64,000 nucleotides of DNA, from contig NZ_CP022999.1 in the NCBI RefSeq assembly GCF_002277895.1, positions 620,001 to 684,000 of the forward strand, written 5' to 3'. The notes beneath the pieces are model-generated. The model was not told the origin of the DNA. It made no database searches and was given only the letters and a program-made list of their open reading frames with translations. Position numbers and translations under genes: made by a program. Every line of letters begins with the position of its first letter. The stretch's first letter is position 1. Origin of the DNA: Rhizobium sp. 11515TR (GTDB taxonomy: Bacteria; Pseudomonadota; Alphaproteobacteria; Rhizobiales; Rhizobiaceae). Shown piece by piece: positions 16,204-24,531 of the stretch.

Positions 16204-16980
16204 ATGGACCTCGGCCTCAAGGATAAAGTCGTTCTGATCACGGGCGGCTCGAAGGGCATCGGTTTTGCCTGTGCTGAACTCTTCCTGCAGGAAGGCGCGC
16301 GCGTTGCGATCTGCTCGCGCTCACCGTCGAATATCGATACTGCACTTTCGCGTCTTCCTGGTGCGCGCGGCTACGCCGCTGACCTGATCTCCGACGAGCA
16401 GGCACTTGCCGTGGTGAACAAGGTCGAGTCCGATGTCGGCCCGATCGATATCCTCGTCAACAGCGCAGGTGCCGCGGCCCGCACGCCGGCGGATGAGCTG
16501 ACGCCTGCCATCTGGCGGGCTGCGATGGATGCGAAGTATTTTTCTTACATCAACGTGATCGATCCCGTCATCAAACGCATGGGCGCGCGCGGCTCAGGTG
16601 CCGTCATCAATATCATCGGTAATGGCGGCAAGATCGCCTCGCCCGTCCACCTGGCCGGTGGATCGGCCAATGCCGCCCTGATGCTCGCAAGCGTTGGCCT
16701 TGCCAACGCCTATGCCGGCAAAGGTGTGCGTGTCGTCGGCCTCAATCCCGGCCTCACCGAGACGGACCGCGTCGCCGAGGGCCTGAAGGCGGCCGCGAAG
16801 GCTTCCGGCTCGACCGAGAAGGAAGCGCTGGCCGATGCCCTGAAGCGCATCCCGATCGGCCGTATGGCCGATCCAGGCGACATCGCCAATGTCGTTGCTT
16901 TCCTGAGTTCGGCCAAGGCCGGCTACGTCACCGGCGTCGTGATCAGCATGGACGGCGCGCAGGTGCCGGTCGTCGTTTGA
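16204..16980 (+). CDS. SDR-family oxidoreductase with non-canonical active site
   Basis: A 258-residue Rossmann protein: cofactor loop GGSKGIG (14-20), NSAGAA at the NNAG position, and C-terminal PIGRMADPGDIANVVAFLSS and YVTGVVISMDG. At the position of the catalytic YxxxK the sequence reads HLAGG (PVHLAGGSANAALM), so both Tyr and Lys are replaced, and the preceding Ser position reads IIGNGG. Other bacterial SDRs of this subgroup share such a PxHLxGG motif as far as I recall, so this is probably a real subfamily and not decay. The reaction is unknown. CGGAGATATTCC precedes the ATG. Confidence 0.85.
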   Translation: MDLGLKDKVVLITGGSKGIGFACAELFLQEGARVAICSRSPSNIDTALSRLPGARGYAADLISDEQALAVVNKVESDVGPIDILVNSAGAAARTPADELTPAIWRAAMDAKYFSYINVIDPVIKRMGARGSGAVINIIGNGGKIASPVHLAGGSANAALMLASVGLANAYAGKGVRVVGLNPGLTETDRVAEGLKAAAKASGSTEKEALADALKRIPIGRMADPGDIANVVAFLSSAKAGYVTGVVISMDGAQVPVVV

Positions 16981-16996
16981 CCGGCGATCGGCGGCT

Positions 16997-17854
16997 CTAG
17001 GCTGCAGCCTTCCAGTCCAGCCCGATATCGAGCGTCGGCGCGCTATGCGTCAGCCAGCCGACGGAGATGAGATCGACGCCGGTAGCGGCGATTGCGGCAG
17101 CCGTCGCCGGCGTGATGCGGCCGGATGCTTCGGTGATCGCCCGGCCGCCGACAATATGGACCGCCTCGCGCAGTTGATCCGGCGTCATGTTGTCGAGCAG
17201 CACGGCATCGACGCCTTCCTGCATCGCTTCGCGAAGCTGCTCCAGCGTATCCACCTCGACCTCGATCTTGACCATATGACCGACGCCCGCCTTGGCTCGG
17301 CGAATGGCTTCAGTGATGCCTCCGGCAATCGCGACGTGATTGTCCTTGATCAACACCGCGTCATAGAGCGCGAAGCGATGGTTCATGCCGCCGCCGGCGC
17401 GAACTGCATATTTCTCAAGCGCCCTGAGTCCCGGTGTCGTCTTGCGGGTGCAGACGATCGAGGCCTTCGTGCCGGCGATCGCCTCGACGAGGCTGCCGGT
17501 CACAGAGGCAATACCGGAGAGATGGCCGAGGAAATTAAGCGCGGTGCGTTCCGCCGTCAGCAGGCCGCGGGATGGCCCTTCGATCGTCGCGATGACCTCG
17601 CCGACATCAACCTTCGCACCATCGGGCACGTGCCGGGTCATGACGATAGTGGGATCGACCAGCTCGAAGGCAAGTTCGGAGGCATCGAGACCGGCGACCA
17701 CGCCCGGCTGGCGGGTGACCATAGCAACGCGGGACCGATGTTCCGCCGGGATGACGGCCGTAGATGTGATGTCGCCGGCGAGGCCGAGATCTTCGACCAA
17801 CGCATTGCGCACCAGTGGCTCGACGGTCAGGCGCTGGAGGGGAGCAAGCGTCAT
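16997..17854 (-). CDS. nadC: Nicotinate-nucleotide pyrophosphorylase (carboxylating)
   Basis: The 285-residue protein from MTLAPLQRLT carries the quinolinate phosphoribosyltransferase motifs RKTTPGLRALEKYAV, GGGMNHRFALYDAVLIKDNH and EVEVDTLEQ. It converts quinolinate and PRPP to nicotinate mononucleotide, the last step of the aspartate route to NAD. The ATG at 17854 follows the nadB stop by one base, and AGGAG lies in the last nadB codons. Third gene of nadA-nadB-nadC. Confidence 0.96.
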   Translation of the reverse strand: MTLAPLQRLTVEPLVRNALVEDLGLAGDITSTAVIPAEHRSRVAMVTRQPGVVAGLDASELAFELVDPTIVMTRHVPDGAKVDVGEVIATIEGPSRGLLTAERTALNFLGHLSGIASVTGSLVEAIAGTKASIVCTRKTTPGLRALEKYAVRAGGGMNHRFALYDAVLIKDNHVAIAGGITEAIRRAKAGVGHMVKIEVEVDTLEQLREAMQEGVDAVLLDNMTPDQLREAVHIVGGRAITEASGRITPATAAAIAATGVDLISVGWLTHSAPTLDIGLDWKAAA

Positions 17855-17855
17855 G

Positions 17856-19397
17856 TCAGGCACTCCTTGCGAGCGAATAGGGGGTGACGGACCTGGCAAT
17901 ATCCAAGGCGTCGGAAAGGTTCATCATGCGGCGCTGCGCATGTTGCAGTTTCAGCGGAAAATCCGTGCGGGCATGGGCGCCGCGCGACTCCGTCCTGAGG
18001 CTTGCAAAGACGGCGATCAGCAAAGCCACCACCGCGGGATCTGTCGCTGGACCTTCACTCTCGCAAAGCGGCAGAAGAGCAGCGATCGAGCCATGGATGG
18101 CGCCTGCGTTACGCAGCACACCGAGATGGCGCGACACGATCGGCCGGACAAGCGTCAGGTCTGGCGCGAATGTCTCGGGAAGATGCTTCGGCAACCTTGT
18201 GGCACCTCCATCCGTGCCGGCGATATCGCGCGCTGCCCGCATGCCCATAACCGCAGCCTCAAGCAGAGAATTGCTGGCGAGACGGTTGGCGCCGTGCAGG
18301 CCGGTGGAAGCCGCCTCGCCCACCACCCATAGGCCGGGAACCGAACTGCGGCCGCTCTCGTCGGTCGCAACGCCGCCCATGTGGTAGTGAACGGCCGGAC
18401 GCACCGGGATGAGATCGCTCGCCGGATCGACGCCTGCCTCGTTGCAAAGGGCTTCAATCACCGGAAAGCGGCTGCCAAAGCGATTGCCGAGCGCAGCTCG
18501 CGCATCGAGAAAAACCCGTCCGCCGCGCGCGATTTCCGCGCTGATGGCACGGGCGACCACATCGCGCGGCGCAAGCTCGGCGCCTTCGACATCGGCCATG
18601 AAGCGCTCGCCGCTTTCATTGATGAGGAGCGCGCCCTCGCCGCGAACCGCCTCGCTGACAAGCGCCAGCGGACGCCTGCGGCTATCGAGCGCCGTTGGAT
18701 GGAATTGCACGAACTCCATATCGGCAAGCCGCGCCCCTGCCCGTGCCGCAAGCGCAATCCCCTGCCCGAAATTGCCGACTGGATTGGTGGTGGCATCGAA
18801 GAGGCCGCCGATGCCGCCCGTGGCAAGGACGACACGGGAGGACGGCAAGACGACATTGCCCTTGTCAGTCAAGCACAAAAGGCCGGCGACGCGATCCCCA
18901 TCCAGCAGCAGCCTCTGCGCCTGATAGCCCTCGAGCACCGTGATCGACGGCGTGCAGACGACCGCCTCGGCAAGCGCGCGGACGATGGCAGCCCCCGAAC
19001 CATCACCCTTGGAATGTACGATGCGCCGAAGCGAATGGGCAGCTTCGAGGCCGAGGGACAATTCGCCGGCATCGTTGCGGTCGAACTCAACACCGAAGCG
19101 CTCCAGCGCCGCGATGGCGGCAGGTGCTTCGGCGACGATCTTTGCCGCGACCTTTGCATCGCAAAGTCCATCGCCAGCGGCAAGCGTATCGGCAAGATGC
19201 AGGGCCGCACTGTCGCCCTCGCCTATACCGGCAGCGATGCCACCCTGCGCCCAGGCGCTCGATGTCTCCGCACCGATCAGGGCGCGGGTAACAATGACCG
19301 TCGGCTGAGGCGCCAGCGTCAGCGCCGTCATCAATCCGGCGAGGCCGCTGCCAACGACGACGATGCGGCCGCTCAAGTCTTCACGAATCTCGCTCAT
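17856..19397 (-). CDS. nadB: L-aspartate oxidase
   Basis: A 513-residue flavoprotein. The FAD-binding GSGLAGLMTAL begins at residue 17, SSAWAQGGIAAGIG (about 46-59) and a late HGANRLASNSLLEA match the succinate-dehydrogenase-like flavoprotein family, and FHPTALDS is present. It oxidises aspartate to iminoaspartate for NadA. The start overlaps the nadA stop (ATGA), so the pair is translationally coupled. Confidence 0.96.
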   Translation of the reverse strand: MSEIREDLSGRIVVVGSGLAGLMTALTLAPQPTVIVTRALIGAETSSAWAQGGIAAGIGEGDSAALHLADTLAAGDGLCDAKVAAKIVAEAPAAIAALERFGVEFDRNDAGELSLGLEAAHSLRRIVHSKGDGSGAAIVRALAEAVVCTPSITVLEGYQAQRLLLDGDRVAGLLCLTDKGNVVLPSSRVVLATGGIGGLFDATTNPVGNFGQGIALAARAGARLADMEFVQFHPTALDSRRRPLALVSEAVRGEGALLINESGERFMADVEGAELAPRDVVARAISAEIARGGRVFLDARAALGNRFGSRFPVIEALCNEAGVDPASDLIPVRPAVHYHMGGVATDESGRSSVPGLWVVGEAASTGLHGANRLASNSLLEAAVMGMRAARDIAGTDGGATRLPKHLPETFAPDLTLVRPIVSRHLGVLRNAGAIHGSIAALLPLCESEGPATDPAVVALLIAVFASLRTESRGAHARTDFPLKLQHAQRRMMNLSDALDIARSVTPYSLARSA

Positions 19398-20365
19398 ATC
19401 GCCAGCATCCTTTCAACCGCCCGACGGGCATTTGCGGCAATTGCCGGGTCGACCGTCACCTCATGCTGCCCCTGTTCCAGGGCCTTGCGGATATTGCCAA
19501 GCGTGATGCGTTTCATGTGCGGGCAGAGATTGCAGGGCCGGATGAATTCGACATCCGGATGATGCACGGCGACATTGTCGCTCATCGAACATTCGGTCAG
19601 GAGAACGACGCGCGATGGATGCCTTTTGCCGACATAATCGGACATGACGGCCGTCGAGCCGGCAAAGTCCGCTGCCTCGACGACATCGGGCGGGCATTCC
19701 GGATGGGCCAGCACAGTTACGCCGGGATAATTCTCGCGAAGCTGGCGGATATCGTCTGCCGTGAAGAGCTCGTGAACCTCGCAGTGCCCATGCCAGGCGA
19801 TGAGCTCGACATTGGTTTCGCGCGCGACATTGCGCGCCAGATATTCGTCCGGAAGCATCAATACCTTCGGCACGCCGAGCGATTCCACCACCTGCCGGGC
19901 ATTGCCCGACGTGCAGCAGATGTCGGAGGCAGCCTTCACGGCTGCCGACGTATTGACGTAGGTGACGACGGGAACACCGGGATGGGCCTGACGTAGCAAA
20001 GCGATATCCTCCGGCGTGATCGATTCCGCGAGGGAGCATCCGGCTTCCATGTCGGGGATCAACACAGTCTTTTCCGGGTTCAACAGCTTCGCCGTCTCGG
20101 CCATGAAATGCACGCCAGCAAGGACGATGATGTCGGCGTCCACTTCGACTGCCTTGCGGGCGAGCGCGAGGCTGTCGCCGACGATATCGGCAACGCCATG
20201 GAAGATTTCCGGCGTCTGATAGTTGTGAGCGAGAATGACGGCATTGTGCCGTCGCTTCAATTCAAGGATCGCCTCGACATCATCCTGGAACGTCAGCCAT
20301 TCGGCTTTCGGGATGACGCGGCTGACACGATCGTAAAGGGAGGATGCGGATACGGGAAGATTCAT
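19394..20365 (-). CDS. nadA: Quinolinate synthase
   Basis: From MNLPVSASSL the protein has 323 residues. Family motifs are ILAHNYQTPEI, VHFMAETAKLLNPEKTVLIPD, GCSLAES, the CCTSGNA cysteines, AHPECPP, TECSMSDN and CNLCPHMK; three of the cysteines bind the [4Fe-4S] cluster. It condenses iminoaspartate with dihydroxyacetone phosphate to quinolinate. AAGGAG lies ahead of the ATG. Two inverted repeats in its promoter mark control by the NadQ-type regulator encoded upstream. A longer frame back to 20431 crosses the operators and is rejected. Confidence 0.96.
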   Translation of the reverse strand: MNLPVSASSLYDRVSRVIPKAEWLTFQDDVEAILELKRRHNAVILAHNYQTPEIFHGVADIVGDSLALARKAVEVDADIIVLAGVHFMAETAKLLNPEKTVLIPDMEAGCSLAESITPEDIALLRQAHPGVPVVTYVNTSAAVKAASDICCTSGNARQVVESLGVPKVLMLPDEYLARNVARETNVELIAWHGHCEVHELFTADDIRQLRENYPGVTVLAHPECPPDVVEAADFAGSTAVMSDYVGKRHPSRVVLLTECSMSDNVAVHHPDVEFIRPCNLCPHMKRITLGNIRKALEQGQHEVTVDPAIAANARRAVERMLAI

Positions 20366-20379
20366 GGCCGGCTCCTTAT

Positions 20380-20398
20380 TATGCTCATTTTGAGTATA
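20380..20398. promoter_or_regulatory. NadQ-type operator 1 (downstream site)
   Basis: TATGCTC-ATTTT-GAGTATA is a 7-5-7 inverted repeat with one mismatch. It lies 15 bp before nadA, downstream of the inferred -10 box (TATCTA, 20415-20410), so a bound protein would block transcript initiation or elongation. Its pattern matches the second site at 20414-20432. Confidence 0.7.
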
Positions 20399-20409
20399 TC
20401 GTGAGCAAA

Positions 20410-20438
20410 TAGATATTCTCAGTACGAGCATATGTCAA
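20410..20438 (-). promoter_or_regulatory. nadA promoter with NadQ-type operator 2 in the spacer
   Basis: Read on the minus strand, TTGACA (20438-20433) is a consensus -35 overlapping the nadQ stop codon. A 17-nt spacer is followed by TATCTA (20415-20410). The spacer is almost exactly filled by a second TATxCTC-N5-GAGxATA repeat (20414-20432: TATTCTC-AGTAC-GAGCATA). This placement supports repression of nadABC; binding by the adjacent regulator is inferred. Confidence 0.7.
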
Positions 20439-21376
20439 TTGCGGGAGAGCGGTAATTTCGTTCCGGCGAATTCGCGTTCTTCGAGGACTGCGCGGCGGAA
20501 GCGGAAGAGCTTGGCGGGACGGCCGCCGGTCTCGCTTTCGGTGCCGCCGGTTTCCTCGACCAGCTCCTGCTGCTCGATCAGCCGGCGGAAATTCTGTTTG
20601 TGCAGCATCAGCCCTGCCAATGCCTCGACGGTTTTCTGCAATTGCAGCAGCGTAAAATTTTCGGGCATGAGTTCGAAGACGACGGGCCGATATTTGATCT
20701 TGGCCCTAAGCCGCGCCATGCCGGTCGCAAGGATGCGGCGATGATCGGCAAACATCGATCGGCCGAAATTATGCTTGAGATCGCAACCCGCCTCGGTGAC
20801 GAGACGTGCTTCGTAGAGCAGTTCATAGCGCTGCAGGACAAGATCCTCGTTCCATGCCGCACCATTCAGCCCGAAGTCGAAGTCGGCGCGGCGGCGGCGC
20901 TGGCTGCTGCGCATCGCGTCCTCCCCGATCCAGGATTCAAGCCGAGCGGCGATATCGTCGAGGATCGGCGGCCGGCCATCTCGATGATCCTCCCACGGAA
21001 GATATTCGTACCAGCCATGCCACCCCGGCATCCCGCCGCCGGGTGCCGCTTGCTCGCGCACCAGCCCCAGATAGCTGATGGAAATCGTGCGACCGCCGAG
21101 AATGTCATTGTTTCGATCGCGATCGGCAAAGGTATAAAGCTGCTCCAGATAGCCGACGGGATGGGCCGTCTGCTCCTGAACCCATTCGCGCAATCCGCTC
21201 TGCAGCGTGCGATGTCCGAGCTCAAACGGGCCGGATGGCAAAGCATCGCCCGACCGCACCGTCATTACCCTCGGATCACTACCCGTAACGGCCGTCAGAA
21301 CCGCAATCAGCTCCGCATGCGCAAGCCCGATGGTCAAGCGAACTCCATGAATTGTTTCCCTGGGACTTTGTCGCAT
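20435..21376 (-). CDS. nadQ: NadQ/NrtR-like Nudix-related regulator of NAD synthesis
   Basis: A 313-residue protein with an N-terminal Nudix-like domain (GLAHAELIAVLTAV, QLYTFADRDRNNDILGGRTISISYLGLV) that lacks an obvious GX5EX7REUXEEXGU catalytic box. A C-terminal part resembles the winged helix of NrtR-like regulators (LQLQKTVEALAGLMLHKQNFRRLIEQQELVEETGG, PAKLFRFRR). Proteins of this type (COG4111) were predicted to control nadABC in alpha-proteobacteria. The stop codon overlaps the -35 box of the nadA promoter. The domain reading is by pattern; the ligand is not identifiable. Confidence 0.8.
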   Translation of the reverse strand: MRQSPRETIHGVRLTIGLAHAELIAVLTAVTGSDPRVMTVRSGDALPSGPFELGHRTLQSGLREWVQEQTAHPVGYLEQLYTFADRDRNNDILGGRTISISYLGLVREQAAPGGGMPGWHGWYEYLPWEDHRDGRPPILDDIAARLESWIGEDAMRSSQRRRRADFDFGLNGAAWNEDLVLQRYELLYEARLVTEAGCDLKHNFGRSMFADHRRILATGMARLRAKIKYRPVVFELMPENFTLLQLQKTVEALAGLMLHKQNFRRLIEQQELVEETGGTESETGGRPAKLFRFRRAVLEEREFAGTKLPLSRN

Positions 21377-21467
21377 GAAGCGAGGCGCAAGCCAATGCGG
21401 GTGCTGGCGCGCTCCACATCTACTGGCAAAATGAAGCGTATCGAATCAATCGTGGAAATAGCGATCT

Positions 21468-21677
21468 TTACTGACGAGATTCCACCAGGTTTCTTCCCGC
21501 ATCGGTCAGCACGATAAAACCTTGCTCCCGCTCAACGAGACCAAGATCCATTGCATCCTCCCAGATGGGCAATCGGGGACAGCTCGTCCGCCACGCATCC
21601 ATGACCTCGCGATAAGGTCGCGGACCAGCTTTCAAAAAAACCAGGAGATCAATGACAAGGCTATTGGGCGCTTCCAA
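21468..21677 (-). CDS. Small winged-helix-like protein, TTG start
   Basis: With the TTG at 21677, preceded by GGAGG at a 5-base spacing, the product has 69 residues (EAPNSLVIDLLVFLKAGPRP at the start, VEREQGFIVLTDAGRNLVES near the end). The pattern of helices followed by a beta-hairpin and LTDAGR resembles a winged-helix domain. The open frame continues upstream to 21866, into the GntR gene, but without a comparable ribosome-binding site. Function unknown; it may be a small conserved rhizobial protein. Confidence 0.6.
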   Translation of the reverse strand: MEAPNSLVIDLLVFLKAGPRPYREVMDAWRTSCPRLPIWEDAMDLGLVEREQGFIVLTDAGRNLVESRQ

Positions 21678-21832
21678 TATCACCTCCCTAAGTGGTGAAG
21701 CGAAAATATAAACCCTCAGGCCATCATTGTCATGATGCGCTCGATGAGTTTTGGCGGCTGTTAGATTGCCGGCGGCATCGATCCTTGTTGGTGCCGCTGC
21801 AACCCTACAAGGCAGCCACGCAAATTTCGGGC

Positions 21833-22558
21833 CTAGCGGCTCACATAGTCTGGATACTGTTCGCAAATGAGATCGACGATCGACAAGGTGCCCGACAAAT
21901 GCCGGCGCAAAGCAGCGACGGCAGCCTCCGCATCGGCCGAGCTGATAGCATCGACCACGGCTTGATGATCGACAATGATCTGCTCGAGCTTGCCGGGCAT
22001 GGGCAGGTTGAGCATGCGCAGCCGGTCCAGATGCACGCTCTGGCGCCGGACCGTGGACCAGAGGCCGAGAATGCCGGCGCGCTCATAGAGAACGCGATGG
22101 AAATCCTTGTCGAGCATATCGAAGAGATCATAGGTTTCCTGTGACACCACATGCTTCTGTCGAGCCAGGATGCCTTCCAGGATTGCTGCGGTTTCTGCAG
22201 GTGATTCCGCAGCCAGCCTGCGAACAGCCTCCAGTTCGATCGACAATCGCAGGAAATGCGCCTCTGTCGCGTTGCGGATATCGATCCTCGCAACGACAGT
22301 CGCATATTGCGGATAGACCTCCACCAGCCCCTCCTCCTCAAGCCGGATCAGGGCATCGCGCACGGGGGTCTGGCTGACATTGAATTCGCTTTGCAGCGAG
22401 ATGCGCGACAAGACCGTCGTCGGCGGTAGGCTCATCGAAAGAATGCGTGATCGCAGGATCTCCAGGATCTGAGGCCCAACTTGGCGGGAGCGATCGAGGG
22501 CGAATTCTTTCGGGTTGAGCTTCACTGGCGGCCTTTCTGATCGAGAGCGTTTGCTCAT
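21833..22558 (-). CDS. GntR-family regulator, FCD type
   Basis: The 241-residue protein has an N-terminal winged helix (LRSRILSMSLPPTTVLSRIS to about 85, with VSQTPVRDALIRLEEEGLV) and an all-helical FCD ligand-binding domain (FLRLSIELEAVRRLA, DKDFHRVLYERAG, DHQAVVDAI). FCD regulators usually respond to organic or sugar acids. It is divergent from the importer-dehydratase operon at 22655-27931, with an inverted repeat in the 96-bp gap, so it is the probable local regulator. Confidence 0.92.
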   Translation of the reverse strand: MSKRSRSERPPVKLNPKEFALDRSRQVGPQILEILRSRILSMSLPPTTVLSRISLQSEFNVSQTPVRDALIRLEEEGLVEVYPQYATVVARIDIRNATEAHFLRLSIELEAVRRLAAESPAETAAILEGILARQKHVVSQETYDLFDMLDKDFHRVLYERAGILGLWSTVRRQSVHLDRLRMLNLPMPGKLEQIIVDHQAVVDAISSADAEAAVAALRRHLSGTLSIVDLICEQYPDYVSR

Positions 22559-22580
22559 TAAACACAGTTCAGGGCTTGAT

Positions 22581-22598
22581 GCACTGATACATTAGTGC
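22581..22598. promoter_or_regulatory. GntR-type operator candidate
   Basis: GCACTGATACATTAGTGC is an 18-base inverted repeat, 7 of 9 positions symmetrical, in the gap between the GntR gene (start 22558) and the importer operon (start 22655). Position and symmetry are the only support. Confidence 0.5.
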
Positions 22599-22654
22599 TT
22601 TAGTTGATCCAAGCCAACTTCGTTTTTCAAAGTTGGACCAATCGGGAGGAGCAA

Positions 22655-23659
22655 ATGAGAGGATTTCTTCGCTGTCTGACCGCGGTCGGCATGGTGGTCG
22701 CAGGCAACTTTTCGGCCGGTGCGGCCGAAAAGACCGATATTTCGATCACGCGCCAGCCGGGCATTCTTTATCTCGCCAGCCATGTGATGGAGACGCAGAA
22801 GCTGATCGAGAAACATGCGGCCGCCGATGGCCTTCAGGGCGTCAAAGTGGAATGGCGGACCTTCAGCGGTGGCGGCGCGCAGACCGACGCGCTGCTGTCC
22901 GGCAACGTCGACATCGTCAATACCGGCACCGGTAATCTGCTGCTGCTTTGGGACCGCACCCGAGGCAAGGTCAAGGGGATCGTCACCAATTCGGCGCAGC
23001 CGGTCATCATGGTCTCGCGCGATGCGCGCATCCAGTCGTTGAAGGATATTCAACCGAACGACAAGATCGCCGTGCCGACGGTTGGCGTCTCGACGCAGGC
23101 AATCCTGCTGCAGATGGCCGCCGCGCAAATGTATGGCGACGACCAGGTGCATAAGTTCGACGCCAATACGGTGCAGCTCGGCCACCCGGATGCGATGGCG
23201 GCGCTCGCCAACCAGACCCATGAGGTCAAGAACCACTTCTCCGCCCCGCCCTTCCAATATCTCGAGCTGAAGCAGCCGGGCGTTCACAAGGTCATCGATT
23301 CACGCGACATCATTGGCGGCGATTTGACTCAGGGCACCTTCTTCACCACCACCCAGTTCGCAAGCGCCAACCCGACGATCATCAAGGCCGTGCGCGAGGC
23401 GACGGCTGAGGCCATCGATCTCATCAAGAAGGATCCGAAATCGGCTGTGGAAGCCTACAAGACCGTCAGCGGTGACAAGACCAGCGTCGAAGATCTGCTA
23501 GCGATCCTGAATGAGCCGCACATGATGGAATTCCGCATGGATCCGCAGGGGACCATGAAGTTTGCGACCCATCTCTACAAGATCGGCACGCTGAAGACGA
23601 TGCCCAAGGCCTGGACCGACTATTACCTGCCGGAAGCAGCCGATCTTAATGGCAACTGA
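22655..23659 (+). CDS. NitT/TauT-type ABC importer binding protein
   Basis: From MRGFLRCLTA (ATG 22655, GGAGGAGC 5 bases upstream) the protein has 334 residues, starting with a signal peptide that ends in the AGAA region near residue 26. Motifs of the SsuA/TauA/NMT1-like fold are visible: GNVDIVNTGTGNLLLLWD, the domain-crossing KIAVPTVGVSTQAILLQ and TTTQFASANPTIIKAVREAT. It delivers a small solute to the ATPase and permease encoded next. The solute is not readable; nitrate or sulfonate should not be assumed, given the dehydratase partner. Confidence 0.9.
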   Translation: MRGFLRCLTAVGMVVAGNFSAGAAEKTDISITRQPGILYLASHVMETQKLIEKHAAADGLQGVKVEWRTFSGGGAQTDALLSGNVDIVNTGTGNLLLLWDRTRGKVKGIVTNSAQPVIMVSRDARIQSLKDIQPNDKIAVPTVGVSTQAILLQMAAAQMYGDDQVHKFDANTVQLGHPDAMAALANQTHEVKNHFSAPPFQYLELKQPGVHKVIDSRDIIGGDLTQGTFFTTTQFASANPTIIKAVREATAEAIDLIKKDPKSAVEAYKTVSGDKTSVEDLLAILNEPHMMEFRMDPQGTMKFATHLYKIGTLKTMPKAWTDYYLPEAADLNGN

Positions 23660-23712
23660 CGCCTGCGGGCGGCGCGAATGCCGCCGTCGCGCCATTTCTT
23701 GGAGGAGCCCTC

Positions 23713-24528
23713 ATGCTTCAGGCAAAAACGCACGCCGAAATGCCGATGACGGAAACAATGACTGCAACACCGCTTCTGAATGTCGACAGGGTAACGCTTC
23801 GCTACAAGACGCCGAACCTGCTGATCACCGCAACGGAAAATGTCAGCTTCTCCGTTGCCCAGTCCGATCGCTTCGTCCTCCTCGGCCCCTCAGGCTGCGG
23901 AAAATCGACGCTGCTGAAGGCGATCGGCGGCTATATGACGCCGACGACGGGCCGCATCGAAATCAAGGGGCAGCCGGTCAAGAAACCGGGCGCCGACCGC
24001 ATGATGGTCTTCCAGGAATTCGACCAGCTGCTGCCATGGAAGACCGTTCTGGAAAATGTCATGTTCCCCCTGACAACGGCCCGCCGCCTACCGCGCGGCG
24101 AAGCCGAGGCCATCGCCCGCGATTATATCGACAAGGTCAAGCTCACCCGCGCGGTCGACACTTACCCGCACATGCTGTCCGGCGGCATGAAGCAGCGTGT
24201 CGCCATTGCCCGCGGCATGGCGATGCAGCCCGATATCCTCCTGATGGACGAGCCTTTCGCCGCGCTCGATGCCCTCACCCGCCGACAGATGCAGGACGAA
24301 CTCCTGCAGCTCTGGGAAGACACGCGCTTTACCGTCATCTTCGTGACGCACTCGATCGCCGAGGCGATCAAGATCTCCAACCGCATCCTGCTGCTGTCGC
24401 CGCATCCCGGCCGCGTCAAGGCCGAAGTGCGCGAGGTGGAAGCCGTCCGTGACGATCCCGCTGCTGCCGCCAAGCTGGAACAGGAGATCCATCACATGCT
24501 GTTTGCCGAGCAGGGACACAGGGAGTAA
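23713..24528 (+). CDS. NitT/TauT-type ABC importer ATPase
   Basis: A 271-residue ABC domain: Walker A GPSGCGKS (58-65), Q-loop VFQEFDQLLPW, signature LSGGMKQR, Walker B LLMDEPFAALDALTR and the switch His in VTHSIAEAI. The LLPWKTVLENV and SIAEAI stretches are typical of SsuB/TauB-like proteins. GGAGGAGC lies before the ATG at 23713. An internal ATG at residue 10 or 12 could also serve. It is 4 bp upstream of the permease gene. Confidence 0.93.
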   Translation: MLQAKTHAEMPMTETMTATPLLNVDRVTLRYKTPNLLITATENVSFSVAQSDRFVLLGPSGCGKSTLLKAIGGYMTPTTGRIEIKGQPVKKPGADRMMVFQEFDQLLPWKTVLENVMFPLTTARRLPRGEAEAIARDYIDKVKLTRAVDTYPHMLSGGMKQRVAIARGMAMQPDILLMDEPFAALDALTRRQMQDELLQLWEDTRFTVIFVTHSIAEAIKISNRILLLSPHPGRVKAEVREVEAVRDDPAAAAKLEQEIHHMLFAEQGHRE

Positions 24529-24531
24529 ACC

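Noticed and set aside
18381..19562. Plus-strand open frame of 393 codons
   Set aside because: Antisense to nadB, no recognisable domain, composition of a mirrored frame.
20366..20434. Riboswitch or attenuator before nadA
   Set aside because: The symmetry is explained by two DNA operators around a promoter; no leader long enough for an aptamer.
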